This document shows positions 1 through 6,524 of a stretch of DNA of 10,461 nucleotides, piece after piece. Numbering within the stretch: the stretch's first letter is position 1; every line of letters begins with the position of its first letter. The stretch comes from Lentisphaerota bacterium (GTDB taxonomy: Bacteria; Verrucomicrobiota; Kiritimatiellia; UBA8416; JAFGTH01). Made by a program: the position numbers and the translations under genes. Location: positions 1 to 10,461 of the forward strand of contig JAFGTH010000186.1 of NCBI GenBank assembly GCA_016934225.1, in the 5' to 3' direction. The notes beneath the pieces were generated by a model, which was not told where the DNA came from, ran no database searches, and worked only from the letters and a program-made list of their open reading frames with translations.

Positions 1-5
1 TAATA

Positions 6-11
6 CCTCCT
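6..11 (-). promoter_or_regulatory. Minus-strand Shine-Dalgarno of a gene beginning just left of the window
   Basis: On the minus strand positions 11 to 6 read AGGAGG, a full anti-16S match, followed by TATTA up to the window edge. A start codon would lie immediately outside the window at normal spacing. Together with the minus-strand promoter candidate at 100-129 this suggests a divergently transcribed neighbour. The coding part is not visible, so the gene cannot be identified. Confidence 0.45.
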
Positions 12-99
12 ATTTTCTTGTATCGGTTAAAAAATTTAAGTTTTCGATATAAATAATCTTGCTTTAGTGAAGAAGTTCAGAATTCCTATTTTCACTTTA

Positions 100-129
100 A
101 TTATAACGCAGAAAGCATACAGCGGGCAA
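100..129 (-). promoter_or_regulatory. Candidate sigma-70 promoter for the divergent leftward gene
   Basis: Reading the minus strand, TTGCCC (129 to 124, 4 of 6 matches to TTGACA) is followed after 18 bp by a perfect TATAAT (105 to 100). Transcription would start near 93 and give a leader of at least 90 nt before the ribosome binding site at 11-6. The plus strand has an overlapping TATAAC (102-107) that could serve gatC, but no good -35 element stands at the right distance. The prediction rests on motif matching alone. Confidence 0.35.
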
Positions 130-199
130 ACTTTTCTTGTTTTGGCGGATGCATACGACTATTGTATTGCGTTTACTTGGTGGCGACGGAGAGGTGACA

Positions 200-502
200 A
201 TGTCAAAAACGTCTGAAAACGCTTGTTCAATAGATGTAAAATATGTGGCGAGACTGGCCAGGTTGAATCTTGGTGAGGATGAAGCGTTGCGTTTGCAGGC
301 GCAGATGGACCAGATTATTAGATATATCGGCAAAATCAACGAACTGGATTTAAGCGGAATAGAGCCTGCATCACATGCTTCGTCCGTCATAAACGTGTTT
401 CGGAAAGACGATGTCAAGGCGAGTATAGACAGAGACAGGATTCTTGCCAATGCGCCCAAAGTAGCCAAAGACATGTTTTTAGTGCCTAAGATTGTTGATT
501 GA
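200..502 (+). CDS. gatC: Aspartyl/glutamyl-tRNA amidotransferase subunit C
   Basis: GatC is the small subunit that wraps around and stabilises GatA in the cytoplasmic GatCAB complex, which amidates Glu-tRNA(Gln) and, in some bacteria, Asp-tRNA(Asn). The 100-residue product fits the usual length of about 95-100. It has the family landmarks in order: VARLARLNL near residues 15-25, a helix ending in INELDLSGIEPASH in the middle, and the C-terminal FLVPKIVD that resembles the usual F-x-VPKV tail. I chose ATG 200 because GGAGAGGTG lies at 188-196, directly upstream. An in-frame extension to TTG 137 would add 21 residues with no family resemblance. The stop is 9 nt before gatA, so the two are almost certainly co-transcribed. 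The identification is secure. Confidence 0.95.
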   Translation: MSKTSENACSIDVKYVARLARLNLGEDEALRLQAQMDQIIRYIGKINELDLSGIEPASHASSVINVFRKDDVKASIDRDRILANAPKVAKDMFLVPKIVD

Positions 503-511
503 TTCGATTAT

Positions 512-1978
512 ATGACTACAAGTATTGACAAAATGACCGCGCATGAGGCAATTGCTGAACTGAATTCCGGAAATGTCAGTTCTGAAGAACTTGTGACCGC
601 CTTGCTTAAAAAGATTGAATCTCGGGACGCCGAAATTGGAGCATACATCTCTCTTGACGCCGATGCAGCCTTGCAGGATGCCCGACAAGCGGACAGGGCG
701 CGCGCTTCCGGGAAGTCCGGCCGATTACTCGGTGTTCCTGTGGCGGTAAAGGATATTATTAATGTAAACGGGCAAGCATGCAATTGTGCGTCGAAGATTC
801 TTGAGGGATATATTTCTCCCTACGATGCTACGGTTATCAGGATGTTGCGCAATGAAGGCGCAGTGTTTGTCGGCAGAACAAACATGGACGAATTTGCGAT
901 GGGCAGTTCATGCGAAAATTCGGCATTCAAAATCACGCGGAATCCTGCGAATACCAATTGTGTGCCGGGCGGTTCGAGCGGCGGTTCTGCGGCGGCTGTT
1001 GCGGCTGGTGAGGCGATTGTATCGTTGGGATCCGATACAGGCGGTTCGATCCGTCAGCCGGCGGCGTTCTGCGGCTGTATTGGTCTGAAGCCATCGTATG
1101 GCCGAGTGTCTCGATATGGTTTAGTTGCGTTTGCGTCTTCACTTGATCAAATTGGCCCGATCGCCAAAGACGTGGAGGACGCGGCATTGCTTCTTGGCAT
1201 TATCGCGGGACATGATCCAATGGATTCATCTTCGGTAAAAGTTCCTGTGCCGGACTATACAGCATCGCTCAAACCGAATTTGCGCGGGATGACGCTGGGT
1301 CTTCCTAAAGAATATTTTGTGGACGGGATGAATTCTGAGGTTCGTGATGCTGTCATGCGAGCAGTGGCGCAATGCGAAAATCTTGGCGCAACGATCAGCG
1401 ATGTGAGCCTGCCTCATACTGAGTACGCAATAGCAACTTACTATGTTATTGCTACGGCAGAAGCGTCGGCCAATCTTGCTCGATTTGACGGAGTCCGGTA
1501 CGGAAAACGGGCTGAAGGCAGCAACGATCCGGTGGAAATGTACTACTCAACTCGCGCGCAGGGATTTGGAGAGGAAGTAAAAAGGCGAATAATACTCGGC
1601 ACCTATGTGTTAAGCAGCGGTTATTATGACGCATATTATTTGTCCGCGCAGAAAGTGCGGACGCTCATGCGACGTGATTTCCAGTCGGTTTTCGAGAACT
1701 GTGATGCGTTGTTGGCGCCGGTAACACCGACGGCAGCGTTCCGAATAGGGGAGAAAGCGAATGATCCGTTGCAGATGTATCTGGCGGACATATTCACCGC
1801 GACGGCAAATTTGGCGGGAATCTGCGGAATCTCGGTTCCGTGCGGCAATACATCTGACGAATTGCCGATTGGAATGCAGGTTCTCGGGCCGGCGTTCAAG
1901 GAGGAAAGTATTCTCCAGGTTGCATACGCATATGAACAGGAACAGAAGCAGGTCGCCAAAGTCGCCAGCAAGCAATGA
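512..1978 (+). CDS. gatA: Glutamyl-tRNA(Gln)/aspartyl-tRNA(Asn) amidotransferase subunit A (amidase)
   Basis: GatA is the glutaminase subunit. It releases ammonia from glutamine (or asparagine) and channels it to GatB. The 488-residue protein is full length for the amidase-signature family (about 485). The Ser-cisSer-Lys catalytic triad is visible: Lys80 in GVPVAVKDI, the cis-serine Ser155 in PGGSSGGSAA, and the nucleophile Ser179 in SDTGGSIRQPAAFCG. These sit one residue from the positions I recall for Staphylococcus aureus GatA (79, 154, 178). The start at ATG 512 has no obvious Shine-Dalgarno. It lies 9 nt after the gatC stop, so translational coupling is likely. A second in-frame ATG at codon 8 is a possible alternative. 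The C-terminus is charged (EQEQKQVAKVASKQ), and its stop overlaps a small downstream frame as ATGA. There is no sign of damage. Confidence 0.97.
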   Translation: MTTSIDKMTAHEAIAELNSGNVSSEELVTALLKKIESRDAEIGAYISLDADAALQDARQADRARASGKSGRLLGVPVAVKDIINVNGQACNCASKILEGYISPYDATVIRMLRNEGAVFVGRTNMDEFAMGSSCENSAFKITRNPANTNCVPGGSSGGSAAAVAAGEAIVSLGSDTGGSIRQPAAFCGCIGLKPSYGRVSRYGLVAFASSLDQIGPIAKDVEDAALLLGIIAGHDPMDSSSVKVPVPDYTASLKPNLRGMTLGLPKEYFVDGMNSEVRDAVMRAVAQCENLGATISDVSLPHTEYAIATYYVIATAEASANLARFDGVRYGKRAEGSNDPVEMYYSTRAQGFGEEVKRRIILGTYVLSSGYYDAYYLSAQKVRTLMRRDFQSVFENCDALLAPVTPTAAFRIGEKANDPLQMYLADIFTATANLAGICGISVPCGNTSDELPIGMQVLGPAFKEESILQVAYAYEQEQKQVAKVASKQ

Positions 1979-2106
1979 TTTTACGAAGAATAAACAACGT
2001 ATTATCTCAACTGGAACAAGGAATCTTTTCGCCTGGTGTGAAAACGGGGATTTCTCGGCAAACTCGAGGCGACAGAATGCAATTGCCGCTTATTCGTGGG
2101 GCATAA
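1975..2106 (+). CDS. Possible 43-residue small protein in the gatA-gatB gap
   Basis: The 148-nt space between gatA and gatB contains a frame of 43 codons plus stop. Its ATG (1975-1977) overlaps the gatA stop as ATGA, an arrangement typical of translational coupling, and its TAA ends 20 nt before gatB. The peptide begins MILRRINNVLSQLEQG and ends MQLPLIRGA. It is basic, with many Arg residues, and has no signal peptide, membrane segment or motif that I recognise. There is no clear Shine-Dalgarno upstream, so it would depend on ribosomes finishing gatA. It could be a real accessory peptide, a leader influencing gatB expression, or a chance frame. A frame of this length arises by chance fairly often, so the call is weak. 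No function can be assigned. Confidence 0.3.
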   Translation: MILRRINNVLSQLEQGIFSPGVKTGISRQTRGDRMQLPLIRGA

Positions 2107-2126
2107 TACCGGCGAGGCCATAGACA

Positions 2127-3554
2127 ATGTCATTTTATACGGCAATAGGTTTGGAAGTGCATGTTCAGCTTAGAACACGATCAAAAATGTTTTGCGGCTG
2201 CAGCACGGAATATGGCGCGCCGCCCAATACGCATGTGTGCCCGGTGTGTCTTGGATATCCGGGTGCTATGCCGACGATGAACGAGGAAGCAATTCGTTTA
2301 ACCGTTTTGATGGGACTGATGATCGGATCAAGGATCAACAGCTACAGCAAGTTTGATCGCAAGAGCTATTTCTATCCGGATATGCCGAAGAATTACCAAA
2401 TATCGCAGTACGACCAACCTTTGTGTATTGGAGGATCTGTTAATATTAATGTCGGCGGTGTTACGAAACCGATACGCGTTACTAGAATTCATCTTGAGGA
2501 AGACGTTGGGAAGAACATGCATTTTGAACAAACAAGCGGTGTGGATTTTAATCGCGCAGGCATTCCGCTCATGGAGATTGTTACGGAACCGGATATGGCG
2601 AGTCCGGATGAAGCATTTGCGTTTCTGCATGCAATTAAACAGATAGCCATGTATGCCGGCGTGAGTGATTGTGATCTTGAAAAGGGCAATCTACGGGTAG
2701 ATGTGAATTGTAGCGTTCGCATGGATGCGGAAGGTCCACTGGGCACAAAAACGGAAATAAAGAACATGAACACTTTCAAAGGCGTACATAACGCCTTGGA
2801 ATATGAAGTATCGCGACAGGAGGAAATTCTGCTGTCCGGTGGAATCGTGCTACAGGAAACGCTGCGGTGGGACGCAGATCAAGGAACGACGACGGGGATG
2901 CGTTCAAAAGAAGACGCTCATGACTATAGGTATTTCCCGGAACCGGATTTGATGCCGATATGTCTTTCCGGCGAAACGATAGACGATTTGCGCAGAACGC
3001 TTCCTGAATTGCCGGCGGCGAGACGCAGCCGACTGGTCTCTCAATATGGACTTCCGGATTATGATGCCGGCGTATTGGTTGCGGATAAAGCTGTTGCGGA
3101 TTACTTTGAGGCCGTTGCGGAACTGTCTTCGAATCCCAAGGCTGTTTCAAACTGGGTGATGACCGAGATGTTGCGCATGCTTGCGGAATCGGACACAACT
3201 ATTGACAATGTAAGGATTGGTGCGCATGAACTGGCGGAACTTATCAGCCTGGTAGATTGTGGAACAATAAGTTCAACGGCGGCCAAAGATGTTTTTATGG
3301 AGATGTTTCAGCAAGGGGGGCGCCCGGCGGATATCGTCGAAAGCAAGGGCTTGAGGCAAGTAAGTGATGTGGATGCTATCGAGTTGCTGGTGGCCAGGGC
3401 CATGACTGAAAATCCCGCATCCGTTGCGGATTACAAAGCCGGCAAAAAAGCTGCGGCAAAATTTCTGGTAGGTCAGGTTATGCGGTTGAGCAAGGGCAAG
3501 GCTGATCCGCGAATGGTGGACAGAATGGTGGAGAGCAAGCTTTCGGGTTCGTGA
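2127..3554 (+). CDS. gatB: Aspartyl/glutamyl-tRNA amidotransferase subunit B
   Basis: GatB binds the misacylated tRNA, phosphorylates the side-chain carboxylate with ATP and amidates it with ammonia received from GatA. The 475-residue length is normal. Residues 8-12 (GLEVH) carry Glu10 and His12. Glu125 (in HLEEDVGK) and Glu150 (in the signature DFNRAGIPLME, 140-150) match the magnesium-coordinating positions I recall for S. aureus GatB. A complete zinc-binding set is present: Cys23 and Cys25 in MFCGC, Cys38 and Cys41 in CPVC. The C-terminal third (about 330-475) is the helical and YqeY-like tail that contacts the tRNA elbow. ATG 2127 is chosen because the family start is M-x(5-6)-GLEVHVQL. 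A weak GGCGAGG lies at 2111-2117. Unlike gatC-gatA, it is separated from gatA by 148 nt. A hairpin follows its stop, which suggests the gat transcript ends here. Confidence 0.97.
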   Translation: MSFYTAIGLEVHVQLRTRSKMFCGCSTEYGAPPNTHVCPVCLGYPGAMPTMNEEAIRLTVLMGLMIGSRINSYSKFDRKSYFYPDMPKNYQISQYDQPLCIGGSVNINVGGVTKPIRVTRIHLEEDVGKNMHFEQTSGVDFNRAGIPLMEIVTEPDMASPDEAFAFLHAIKQIAMYAGVSDCDLEKGNLRVDVNCSVRMDAEGPLGTKTEIKNMNTFKGVHNALEYEVSRQEEILLSGGIVLQETLRWDADQGTTTGMRSKEDAHDYRYFPEPDLMPICLSGETIDDLRRTLPELPAARRSRLVSQYGLPDYDAGVLVADKAVADYFEAVAELSSNPKAVSNWVMTEMLRMLAESDTTIDNVRIGAHELAELISLVDCGTISSTAAKDVFMEMFQQGGRPADIVESKGLRQVSDVDAIELLVARAMTENPASVADYKAGKKAAAKFLVGQVMRLSKGKADPRMVDRMVESKLSGS

Positions 3555-3562
3555 TAAGAATT

Positions 3563-3579
3563 TTCCGCCAAAGGCGGAA
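3563..3579 (+). terminator. Short hairpin after gatB, possible end of the gat operon
   Basis: TTCCGCC (3563-3569) and GGCGGAA (3573-3579) form a perfect 7-bp stem with an AAA loop, 8 nt after the gatB stop. One G-U and one U-A pair could extend it. No run of T follows on either strand, so it is not a textbook intrinsic terminator. It may instead be a processing or stabilising hairpin. Its place between gatB and a good promoter for the next gene favours a transcript boundary. Confidence 0.35.
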
Positions 3580-3641
3580 GAAACCAGACGGATTTTCGGA
3601 TCCTCTTAACCGGTATTTCGTTATATGATTTCTGGCGTTTG

Positions 3642-3650
3642 TGGTATAAT
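3642..3650 (+). promoter_or_regulatory. Extended -10 promoter for the pilus motor operon
   Basis: TGGTATAAT at 3642-3650 is a perfect TATAAT preceded by the TGn extension. No convincing -35 hexamer lies 16-19 bp upstream, which is typical of extended -10 promoters. Initiation near 3657 would give a leader of about 29 nt before the TTG start at 3686, containing the strong ribosome binding site at 3674-3680. I also tested a sigma-54 reading of this segment and it fails at the -12 element. Confidence 0.5.
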
Positions 3651-3673
3651 CTGTCACAATATCGCGTGTACAT

Positions 3674-3680
3674 GGGAGGG
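3674..3680 (+). promoter_or_regulatory. Ribosome binding site that fixes the TTG start of the first motor gene
   Basis: GGGAGGG at 3674-3680 lies 5 nt before TTG 3686. This is the strongest plus-strand Shine-Dalgarno sequence before any gene in the window. The nearby ATG at 3672 is out of frame, so the TTG is the best start. Confidence 0.6.
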
Positions 3681-3685
3681 AATAA

Positions 3686-5395
3686 TTGACCTCAAACGAT
3701 AAGTATGTCCTCGAAATTCTGCTTGAGAACGGCACTGTAACGCAGGAACAGATTGATGGTGTCAAAGAGAGCGAAACTATACGGCATGGCGGCAGTGTCG
3801 TGGACGCTCTTTTAGCCGAGGACGTTTTATCGGAAACCGACATACTTACCATATTGGCCAGCCAATTCGGCATGGAGTTTATTACGCTACAAGGCCTGGA
3901 TATTCCTACCGATGTTCGGGATGTGGTTCCGGCGGATGTGGCGCGTCGTTATCGTGTAATGCCCGTTTACAAAACGGAAGACGGAGTTGCCATAGCGATC
4001 AGCGATCCGCTCGACTTCGACACAGTTGACAGTCTCAGGTATGTTTTGAAATGTAATGTTGAAGCGGTTGTCGCGTCTCGAGCCGAGATTCAGGTTGCGT
4101 TGGACAGATATTATGCGATCGAAGCGACGATGGATACGATGATGGATCAGATCACGGATGGCACTGTTGACGTGGCGATGTCCGGCACACAGGATATAAT
4201 TCAGGATGATCAAGCCACGGATTCGGATGCGCCGATCATAAAACTTGTTAGTTTGATCATACTCGAAGCGTATAAGAATCGTGCTTCGGATATACATCTG
4301 GAGCCGTTAGAGAAACGTTTTCGAGTGCGATACCGGATAGATGGTGTGCTTCACGAAGTTGACAGTCCTCCCAAACGACTTCAGGCGGCGATAATCAGCC
4401 GCGTCAAAATCATGGCAGGGATGAAAATATCCGAGAAAAGGATTCCTCAGGATGGCCGCATACAAGTGAACATAATGGGACGAGAATTGGATCTTCGTGT
4501 GTCTACCGTTCCTACTAACGCAGGCGAAAGCATTGTCATGCGTATTCTGGACAAACAAAGTCTGGCTTTGGGGCTGCCCAAACTTGGTTTTTTCACGGAC
4601 GATCAACAGACATTTGAACGTCTGATTAAATTACCGGATGGAATTATCCTTGTTACCGGGCCGACCGGGTCAGGCAAGACTACTACATTATATGCCTGTC
4701 TGAACGAGATCAACAAACCGGACAGGAAAATCATTACAGTTGAAGATCCTGTCGAGTACCAGATGTCCGGCATCAACCAGGTACAGGTACGCCCCGATAT
4801 TAATCTCACCTTTGCAGCGGCCTTGCGTTCGATATTGCGTCAAGCGCCGAATATTGTGATGATTGGAGAAATTCGTGACAGGGAAACGGCAAACATTGCG
4901 ACTGAAGCGTCTTTGACCGGGCATCTTGTATTCAGCACACTGCATACCAATGACGCGCCAAGCGCGGTGACTCGACTTCTCGATATAGGCGTGAAACCTT
5001 TTCTTGTAGCGTCATCCTTGAGGGCTGTAATGGCTCAGCGTCTTGTGAGATGCATATGCGACAATTGTCGCGAGCCCTATCAGGTAACAGAATCCGATTT
5101 GGAGTTTTTGGGGCCGGCCGCCAAGCAAATGACCGAATCCACTCTCACAAAGGGCCGAGGCTGCAACAAATGCGCATTGACCGGCTACACGGGTCGAAAG
5201 GGCATATTTGAGATTCTGCTTGTTACAGATGAAATACAGAAAATGATTTTTGAAAAACAGAGCGCCAGTATATTAAGGCAACGCGCCAGAGAAATGGGCA
5301 TGCGAACTTTGCGCGAGGACGGTTTGCGTAAAATTGTTTCGGGAATTACAACAATTGAAGAGGTCTTAAGAGTAACAATGGGAGATCAGAACTGA
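3686..5395 (+). CDS. pilB: PilB/GspE-family type IV pilus assembly ATPase, paralogue 1
   Basis: This is a cytoplasmic hexameric motor of the GspE/PilB family, expected to drive pilus (or pseudopilus) extension at the inner-membrane platform. The 569 residues fit a full-length PilB. An N-terminal MshEN/T2SSE_N-like region (about 1-145) is followed by an acidic linker (about 146-180) and the ATPase core. In the core are the N2 segment ASDIHLEP (200-207), Walker A GPTGSGKT (325-332), Asp box TVEDPVEY (351-358) and His box GHLVFSTLHTNDA (412-424). A cysteine zinc motif follows, with Cys458 and Cys461 paired with Cys493 and Cys496, plus an extra Cys456. The Walker B segment reads LRQAPNIVMIGEIRD (384-398), so the usual RQDPD acids are Ala387 and Asn389, but the catalytic Glu395 remains. 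The TTG start is supported by a strong ribosome binding site. Its stop overlaps pilT by one base (TGATG). GspE of a type II secretion system is an alternative, but the adjacent pilT favours pili. Confidence 0.88.
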   Translation: MTSNDKYVLEILLENGTVTQEQIDGVKESETIRHGGSVVDALLAEDVLSETDILTILASQFGMEFITLQGLDIPTDVRDVVPADVARRYRVMPVYKTEDGVAIAISDPLDFDTVDSLRYVLKCNVEAVVASRAEIQVALDRYYAIEATMDTMMDQITDGTVDVAMSGTQDIIQDDQATDSDAPIIKLVSLIILEAYKNRASDIHLEPLEKRFRVRYRIDGVLHEVDSPPKRLQAAIISRVKIMAGMKISEKRIPQDGRIQVNIMGRELDLRVSTVPTNAGESIVMRILDKQSLALGLPKLGFFTDDQQTFERLIKLPDGIILVTGPTGSGKTTTLYACLNEINKPDRKIITVEDPVEYQMSGINQVQVRPDINLTFAAALRSILRQAPNIVMIGEIRDRETANIATEASLTGHLVFSTLHTNDAPSAVTRLLDIGVKPFLVASSLRAVMAQRLVRCICDNCREPYQVTESDLEFLGPAAKQMTESTLTKGRGCNKCALTGYTGRKGIFEILLVTDEIQKMIFEKQSASILRQRAREMGMRTLREDGLRKIVSGITTIEEVLRVTMGDQN

Positions 5396-6516
5396 TGCAT
5401 GAACAAACAACTTCTCAAACCGGTGTTGGACAAGATCAAATGGTTGAAATGAACGAGCTTCTTCAGCTCACGTATGACGAAGGCGCTTCGGATCTGCATT
5501 TGGCTGTAGGGTTGCCGCCGATGTTGCGTATTCATGGCGGTTTGCAACCGTTGGACAGCGCGCCGCTTCGGCCTGAGGACACCGAACGCTTAATGAAAAG
5601 TATTACGTCTCCCGACAACCAACAAAAAATTCGTGAGCATGGTGGTGTGGATTTCGGATTCGGATTTGGCGACTTGGCCCGTTTTAGAGTCAGTGTTCTC
5701 AAGTCCAAAGGTAATATCGGTGTTGTTCTCAGACAGATACCGAATGAGTTTCTGTCTTTGGAGGCGATTGGGTTGCCTTCGCAGATCAAAGAACTTTTAT
5801 TCAAACCGAGGGGACTTGTTCTTGTCACCGGGCCGACCGGATCAGGCAAATCAACTACACTGGCGAGCATGGTAAACGTAATCAATCAAGAACGTGACTG
5901 TCATATTATCACGATTGAAGATCCGATTGAGTATTATCACGGTCATAAAAAAAGCATCATAACGCAGCGTGAAATCGGCGTGGATGTGCAAAGTTTCAAA
6001 GCTGCGCTGCGAACAGCCTTGCGTCAGGATCCTGATGTCATACTCGTGGGTGAAATGCGCGACTTGGAAACAATGGAAGCGGCGATAACTGCGGCCGAGA
6101 CCGGTCACTTGGTTTTTGCCACCCTGCATACGACCGGCGCGGCGGCAACCGTTGATCGTATTGTTGATGCGTTTCCGACGGATCAACAGGAGCAGATTCG
6201 TACCCAGCTCTCGGTGGGCATTGTGGCGGTGATCTCTCAGTTGCTGTTGGTAAAGAGCGACGGGCACGGACGTGTTGCGGCGTTTGAGATCATGATTTCA
6301 ACGTCGTCTATCCGTTCGCTAATACGCGACAATAAAACGTACCGCATAACATCGGATATCCAAACCGGTGCCAAGTATGGCATGATCACTCTTGATGCTC
6401 ACTTGATGGCGCTCTACCAGGCCGGGCAAATCAGATACGAAGATCTGATAACAAAAGCACAGGATCCGGAAGCCATTGTGCAGAAGCTGCAAGAAATCGG
6501 CGGCAAAAGAAAATAG
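5395..6516 (+). CDS. pilT: PilT-family pilus retraction ATPase
   Basis: PilT is the hexameric cytoplasmic motor that depolymerises type IV pili and powers twitching, adhesion and DNA uptake. The 373-residue product has the short PilT form with no MshEN domain or zinc motif. An ASDLHL segment (31-36) begins the PAS-like N-domain. Walker A is GPTGSGKS (146-153), the Asp box TIEDPIEY (173-180), the Walker B region LRQDPDVILVGEMRD (209-223), and the His box GHLVFATLHT (237-246). SIRSLIRD (305-312) corresponds to the retraction-specific AIRNLIRE motif, and GMITLDAHL (329-337) matches the PilT tail. This motif set separates it from PilB and GspE. The ATG at 5395 overlaps the upstream stop as TGATG, with GGAG at 5381-5384 inside the end of the preceding gene, so the two are translationally coupled. 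All key residues are intact. PilU is a less likely alternative name. Confidence 0.92.
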   Translation: MHEQTTSQTGVGQDQMVEMNELLQLTYDEGASDLHLAVGLPPMLRIHGGLQPLDSAPLRPEDTERLMKSITSPDNQQKIREHGGVDFGFGFGDLARFRVSVLKSKGNIGVVLRQIPNEFLSLEAIGLPSQIKELLFKPRGLVLVTGPTGSGKSTTLASMVNVINQERDCHIITIEDPIEYYHGHKKSIITQREIGVDVQSFKAALRTALRQDPDVILVGEMRDLETMEAAITAAETGHLVFATLHTTGAAATVDRIVDAFPTDQQEQIRTQLSVGIVAVISQLLLVKSDGHGRVAAFEIMISTSSIRSLIRDNKTYRITSDIQTGAKYGMITLDAHLMALYQAGQIRYEDLITKAQDPEAIVQKLQEIGGKRK

Positions 6517-6524
6517 GATTTGAG

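Noticed and set aside
137..199. Upstream in-frame extension of gatC to TTG 137
   Set aside because: The added residues do not resemble GatC, and a good Shine-Dalgarno at 188-196 points to ATG 200.
1761..2123. 120-codon plus-strand frame overlapping the end of gatA and the gap
   Set aside because: Most of it lies inside gatA in another frame, and the product is an Arg- and Ser-rich sequence typical of shadow translation.
3633..3650. Sigma-54 promoter (TGGC...GC) before the first motor gene
   Set aside because: TGGCGTT is present, but the -12 GC element is absent at the required spacing. The extended -10 reading fits better.
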